34,149 bases of DNA from an uncultured Desulfobulbaceae bacterium. Its GTDB lineage: Bacteria > Desulfobacterota > Desulfobulbia > Desulfobulbales > Desulfocapsaceae. The number at the start of each line of letters is the position of its first letter. The first letter of the stretch is position 1. The notes beneath the pieces were generated by a model that saw only the letters and a program-made list of their open reading frames with translations, was not told where the DNA came from and did not search any database. This document shows positions 34,102-34,149 of the stretch, in pieces. The translations under genes were made by a program, and so were the position numbers. The DNA lies in contig CAMZKN010000173.1 of NCBI GenBank assembly GCA_947311315.1, positions 1-34,149 of the forward strand, given 5' to 3'.

Positions 34102-34149
34102 ATGAAAAGCACATTCGATCAACTCACCAAAAACATTCCCAAAGAAGAC
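34102..34149 (+). CDS. Start of an unidentified gene, possibly of an inserted element (partial)
   Basis: An ATG at 34102 (alternatives 34090, 34093) opens MKSTFDQLTKNIPKED to the window edge, in a different frame from the restriction gene. It begins just where that gene loses family resemblance, so it could be the first codons of a transposase in an insertion sequence whose left end lies around 34032-34040. Sixteen codons are too few to name it. Confidence 0.3.
   Translation, partial: MKSTFDQLTKNIPKED

Overview
The window looks like a chromosomal segment of an anaerobic, probably sulfate-reducing Desulfobacterota bacterium (Desulfobulbales-like). This is inferred from gene content: a four-subunit 2-oxoacid:ferredoxin oxidoreductase, LivFGHMK transporter genes with an acyl-CoA ligase inside the operon, GAF-PAS-LuxR and XRE-cupin regulators, a DsrE/TusA/OsmC cluster and an apparent selenocysteine codon. 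No rRNA, tRNA or CRISPR array was seen.

Layout. (1) 104-3412, minus strand: a CheA-type kinase whose C-terminal receiver domain is cut off, and a SlyD-like FKBP isomerase. (2) 3523-8695: a gamma-delta-alpha-beta 2-oxoacid:ferredoxin oxidoreductase operon with a clear terminator, a divergent branched-chain aminotransferase, and an XRE-cupin regulator. (3) 9015-19912, plus strand: a GAF-PAS-LuxR regulator, then livG, acyl-CoA ligase, livH, livM, livK, livF, a universal stress protein and a second acyl-CoA ligase. (4) 19994-25911, minus strand: an operon of XRE-cupin regulator, thiolase-like protein, DUF35 protein, acetoacetyl-CoA synthetase and isovaleryl-CoA dehydrogenase. (5) 26271-28837, plus strand: a compact operon of TusA-like, DsrE-like, TusA-OsmC fusion and MetE-like genes. 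(6) 28967-34149: a PliI-like lysozyme inhibitor, a Bcr/CflA-type efflux pump, and a broken class IIG restriction-modification gene that seems to be interrupted again at the right edge.

Taken together, regions 2 and 4 supply most steps of leucine/branched-chain amino acid breakdown: transamination, ferredoxin-linked oxidative decarboxylation to isovaleryl-CoA, dehydrogenation to 3-methylcrotonyl-CoA, and activation of acetoacetate. Methylcrotonyl-CoA carboxylase, the hydratase and HMG-CoA lyase are not in the window. The thiolase-like protein lacks the nucleophilic cysteine, so it may be an aldolase-type enzyme rather than a true thiolase.

The most striking observation is in region 5. The MetE-like gene has one in-frame TGA at codon 221, the frame stays open and conserved beyond it, and a hairpin follows with the geometry of a bacterial SECIS, including G and U at positions 23 and 24 counted from the U of UGA. 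It is therefore probably a selenoprotein. A second notable observation is a leader element repeated upstream of the LuxR-type regulator and of livG, and perhaps in weaker form upstream of the second acyl-CoA ligase. Its complementary arms differ between copies by compensating changes, as expected of a structured RNA.
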